Below, one piece after another: positions 61,128-64,000 of a stretch of DNA of 64,000 nucleotides. Numbering within the stretch: the stretch's first letter is position 1; every line of letters starts with the position of its first letter. The DNA is taken from positions 6,646 through 70,645 of the forward strand of contig NMRB01000211.1 of the NCBI GenBank assembly GCA_002633025.1, read 5' to 3'. The notes beneath the pieces are model-generated. The model had not been told where the DNA came from. It did not search any database and worked only from the letters and a program-made list of their open reading frames with translations. Position numbers and translations under genes: made by a program. This DNA comes from Notospermus geniculatus (lineage: Eukaryota; Nemertea; Pilidiophora; Heteronemertea; Lineidae).

Positions 61128-61215
61128 GTGAGGAGATCATCAATGTGATCAATTATGCTGCATTTGATGCTAAATTCTTGAAACAGTTTTATAAGAGACA
61201 TTCCTTTCTTTCCAG

Positions 61216-61360
61216 GTTAGCAACAGTGCAAGAAAACAAACCGCCGATCGCTCCGAATATGCAAACGAATTCTTCCCCGAAAGAGAACGATAAACGTGCC
61301 GTGCTTGAGAGCATCCAAGCTGTCGTGCCTGACCACGAGAGGAGAGTTGAAAAAGTTGAG
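61216..61360 (+). CDS. SRCIN1/KIAA1217: SRCIN1/KIAA1217-like exon j
   Basis: The acceptor TTTCTTTCCAG and donor GTTGAGGTAGGG are clear. It continues LATVQENKPPIAPNMQTN, then SSPKENDKRAVLESIQAV and VPDHERRVEKVE, ending on a codon boundary. The first part follows the RCKKITG block as in relatives; the Pro/Asn linker is less conserved. Confidence 0.92.
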
Positions 61361-62576
61361 GTAGGGAAACATTTATATCACATTTGCACAGTTCCTGGCC
61401 CATAAAGAGGGGCTTTGCAGTAGCAAAGTTGGGATGACACTGTAGCGACAGGGAGATTTTTGGCTTTCTTTGTTGGATGACATGGGTATGAGAGCTGGTG
61501 GCAATCTTTGTGTAGATCTGGGTGGTACTCAACAGATTGTGTCCAGAGAACCAACTCCATCTCGCTGGTTGACACATTGTCCTTTTCTTTTGGTCCTCAG
61601 GGCAAGAAATGGTTCAAATGTTTGGATCATTGAGGTAGAGGATCCCCTTGAGATATAAGCATGTAGCATGCTTAGAGGGCACTTTAAATGCTAGTGTTTG
61701 GCCACTGATTTGAATTCACATTGTAGACCAAAGTAGGCCTACTGACAGTCTCTGACATGGCACACTCACCAGCAAATCCCCATCACTTTATTGTTAAAAT
61801 CATTAAATTATGCTGTGGAGCTATTACGGTCAGAATGGACGAAGAGCTCAAAATTAGATAGTCAGCAGAATCAGTTGTACTCTCGTGAAATAATGGCTGT
61901 TGTTTGGGAAGTTAAAGATATTGCTTTGTGACTCAATTGATTTATATGTGATGCTCATTGTACTGTTTTGCTGAACAGTGCTACTAACAGCAAGACACCC
62001 TGCATGTTCTCCACCCATACAAATCTGTTAACAAGGAGAGAAAATTGAAATTAATGACTGACAAACCTCTGGACCATGTCTGATATCTGGATTCATTTTT
62101 CACCTGCGTCCCATATCTGTAATGTTGTAGCACATTTCCAATCTTGGCACTTTGCCCATTTTGGAGTAAAGTATGATTTCCCACGACTTCAATATGGGCA
62201 AAGTGCCAAACTTGGAATAAAGTATGATTCACCATGACTTCAATATGGGCAAAGTGTCATGATTGGAATAAAGTATGATTCATCATGACTTCAACATGGG
62301 CAAAGTGCCAAGATTGGAAATGTGCAGATTTGCAACCTTGGCACTTTGCCCATGTTGAAGTCATGGTGAATCACATTTTATCACCCGAATTATGGACTGA
62401 AAGTTTGGACAGCGTCTGGCTGGAAAAGTTATTAATTCTTGCTTGACCTGGACTCCCCAAGCCTTGTTTTTGTTGTACATCTGAAATATCCTGTAGTCCA
62501 TGTTGAGCATCATATACAAATCATAGCTCGGACTGAGCATGCTCTTTGCTAAAATCTTTGATTTGCTTCTTTTCAG
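61361..62576 (+). other. Intron between exons j and k
   Basis: A GT-AG intron of 1.2 kb. Its right half (62130-62380) is an array of long-TIR element arms without a body. No other feature is seen. Confidence 0.8.
62130..62380. repeat. Array of element arms without bodies
   Basis: Successive copies of AAGTATGATT(T)C.CC(A)(T/C)GACTTCAA and ATATGGGCAAAGTGCCA occur at 62167, 62219 and 62271, followed by inverted arms (CTTGGCACTTTGCCCATG ... GGTGAATCACATTTTA) to 62380. Spacing is about 52 bases. The arms have become a small tandem array, with the central part of the element absent. Confidence 0.8.
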
Positions 62577-64000
62577 GCTGCAGAGGCATCGAGAGAACGT
62601 AAGAAGAACATGACATCACAACAGGAAGCGCTTAAGTTCCAAAAATCTCTTGAAATGGCGAGTAAAAATCTGAAAGATACAAAACAGGACAAGAAAGCAA
62701 ATGGGAAGAAGGATGTGAAGGATACGAAAAAGGATGTGAAAACTGGAAAGGACCTGAAGGGGAAGGATAATGGGAAGGGTAAAGAAGGGAACAAAAATGG
62801 GAAGGATAAGGGAAAGGATGTGAAGAAAGACGCTAAGGATAAAGGGAAAGACAATAAGGATAAGGGGAAAGCCGGGAAGGATAAGAAGGGAAAGAAGGAT
62901 GAGAAACCAGGAGATGAGTTGGAAGATATTCAGAAGGTTATTACACAGGAGAATGAGGTCGCAGTGAGTCCTGGTGACTCTGCAGATGGAGAAACGCCCA
63001 CTATTCAGGTTCCTCCGACGGTGGAATACATAATGGTGCCAACTCAGAACGTCACACGGAATGCCCCTGCACCAAAAATGTCCTCCTTCTCTCCACCTCC
63101 GACTACAAACTTCGACAATTATTACTCAAACTTTTCGAAACTTTTAGTTTCCACTGCACATGTACGGGGGCGTTCTGTTTCGCCAGAACCGGTTTATTCG
63201 CGACCATCGGTTCAAACGGAGCCACAAAATGTTCTTGGGAATCATGCTAATGGGTCGTCGCAGCAGACCTTTGGTAATCATCTTGAGAATCCATACGCCA
63301 TTGGCCGCCCACGTCCAGCTTCCATAGCGGGTCCGATTCATACAACACTGCCAGAGCGTGCTGCTGTTGCACAACACACTAATGATGTCATGTCGAAATC
63401 TACTACATCTGCTGAGCAAAAGACTGTAACCTTTGACCCCTGGGTTGAGATGAGGGAAGGCCAATCAAAGATTAGCACATTTGATAATGGGCAGGGCAGT
63501 GGTACCCTGAGTCTGCGGCACTCCCGCCCGCTTCCAGTACACGTTAGTGAGAAACAGCCGAATGTGTACGCACAGGCTGAACCAGTTCAGCCAGGACAAT
63601 CAAATGATAACTCAAAGAAGCGTGTTCCCCCTCCTCCACCCCCCAGGAAAAGCAGTCGTTCTTCAATCCAAGCATTTATACCCAGGGAGTCGCCGACGGG
63701 AGAGAGTGACTACGAGAACATTGAAAGCGTACGTGCAGCAATCAAAGAAGCTCAATCGAAAAGGTCACCAAGTCAAAGTCAGACGCCCAGTCCCAAAGGT
63801 CAAGGTCAAACACCTAGCCCGAAAGGTCAAGGACAAACACCCAGTCCTAAAGGTCAAGGTCAGACGTCCAGTCCGAACCAAGGTCATCCCACAATGGTGC
63901 CCGTAGCTGTTAATCATGCAAGGAGTACCTCGGAGCCAATTTCTACCTCAACTCCAGTAGATAAGCGAATAATTGGTCGGAGGCCAGAATCCAGGTTTCA
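62577..64000 (+). CDS. SRCIN1/KIAA1217: SRCIN1/KIAA1217-like exon k, open to window end
   Basis: After the acceptor TTGCTTCTTTTCAG the frame is open for at least 474 codons and leaves the window. It begins AAEASRERKKNMTSQQEALK. Codons about 30-110 are extremely lysine-rich (KGKDNGKGKEGNKNGKDKGK type). A Ser/Pro-rich stretch follows, with RVPPPPPPRKSSRSS near 63615-63660, the tyrosine motif SDYENIES near 63705-63728, and QTPSPKGQG repeated about four times from 63780. The PPPPPPR block corresponds to the Src/SH3-binding proline region of vertebrate relatives, and YENI could be a phosphotyrosine site; both are inference. The lysine-rich part is unusual for the family. The exon is 3'-partial only because the window ends. 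Confidence 0.92.

Larger units (their letters stand above)
60202..61215 (+). other. Short introns around exons h and i
   Basis: Between the listed exons are introns of 222, 544 and 88 bases with standard GT-AG ends. They contain no element or gene. An open frame at 60111 is exon g read into its intron. Confidence 0.8.
35400..64000 (+). other. SRCIN1/KIAA1217: SRCIN1/KIAA1217-like gene locus (partial, runs off window)
   Basis: Joined exons encode the conserved core of the p140Cap (SRCIN1)/sickle tail (KIAA1217) scaffold family. Diagnostic segments in order are MAKMEAQLANLTAWVQ, VKNLRRMQLHNAETIRE, DLEESVEELRNEV, VEGMALSLSQISRSLADF and KEEPERIDSSLRRCKKITG, then RVPPPPPPRKSSRSS. Vertebrate members are cytoplasmic scaffolds linked to actin, Src signalling and axial-skeleton or notochord integrity. 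These roles are family knowledge and not shown here. All internal splices are GT-AG with matching phases. The N-terminal ubiquitin-like part of the family is not in the window and could lie upstream. The intron between the first two listed exons is about 13.9 kb and contains the assembly gap. Confidence 0.9.

Overview
This 64 kb window reads as nuclear DNA from a multicellular animal, most likely a marine invertebrate (deuterostome or lophotrochozoan; I cannot narrow it further). The grounds are large AT-rich non-coding tracts, GT-AG introns, tRNA-derived SINE-like fragments, many MITE-like inverted repeats, abundant TACATGTA words, one 994-base assembly gap and two isolated N bases. There is no sign of prokaryotic organisation, operons or CRISPR.

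Three protein-coding loci are well supported. Two are apparently intronless (in their coding part) single-pass receptors with the order signal peptide, LRRNT, leucine-rich repeats, LRRCT, one Ig-like domain, transmembrane helix and short tail. One lies at 11872-13197 on +, the other at 20746-22248 on -. The third is a long multi-exon gene on + that fills the right half, from at least 49428 (probably from 35400) to beyond the window end. Its joined exons encode the conserved coiled-coil core and basic/proline-rich tail of the SRCIN1 (p140Cap/SNIP) and KIAA1217 (sickle tail) family. Exon phases agree across all splices. The last exon runs off the window and carries a lysine-rich segment, a six-proline run and a 9-residue repeat.

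Layout: 1-5154 has no gene, only SINE-like fragments. 5155-7441 is a stack of nested MITEs in which empty-site comparison gives TTA/TAA target duplications. 7442-11871 is intergenic with an inverted repeat and a 58-bp duplication. 11872-13197 is LRR-Ig gene 1. 13198-18762 is intergenic with a SINE-like fragment and a decayed coding-like stretch on -. 18763-19753 is a palindrome of about 1 kb. 20746-22248 is LRR-Ig gene 2. 22249-35399 is intergenic with several minisatellites, a double tRNA-like unit and a hairpin MITE. 35400-64000 is the SRCIN1/KIAA1217-like gene, whose introns hold an 81-bp tandem array running into the assembly gap, other tandem repeats, and most copies of a long-terminal-inverted-repeat element of about 260 bp.

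Functionally, the two LRR-Ig proteins would be cell-surface adhesion or signalling receptors. The SRCIN1/KIAA1217-like protein would be a cytoplasmic scaffold. Nothing in the sequence links the three beyond proximity. I found no convincing new multi-gene system. The most unusual signals are the nested, datable transposon stack, the micro-inversion inside the 1-kb palindrome, the ambiguous base exactly where a cysteine motif is missing in LRR-Ig gene 1, and candidate cassette exons in the scaffold gene.
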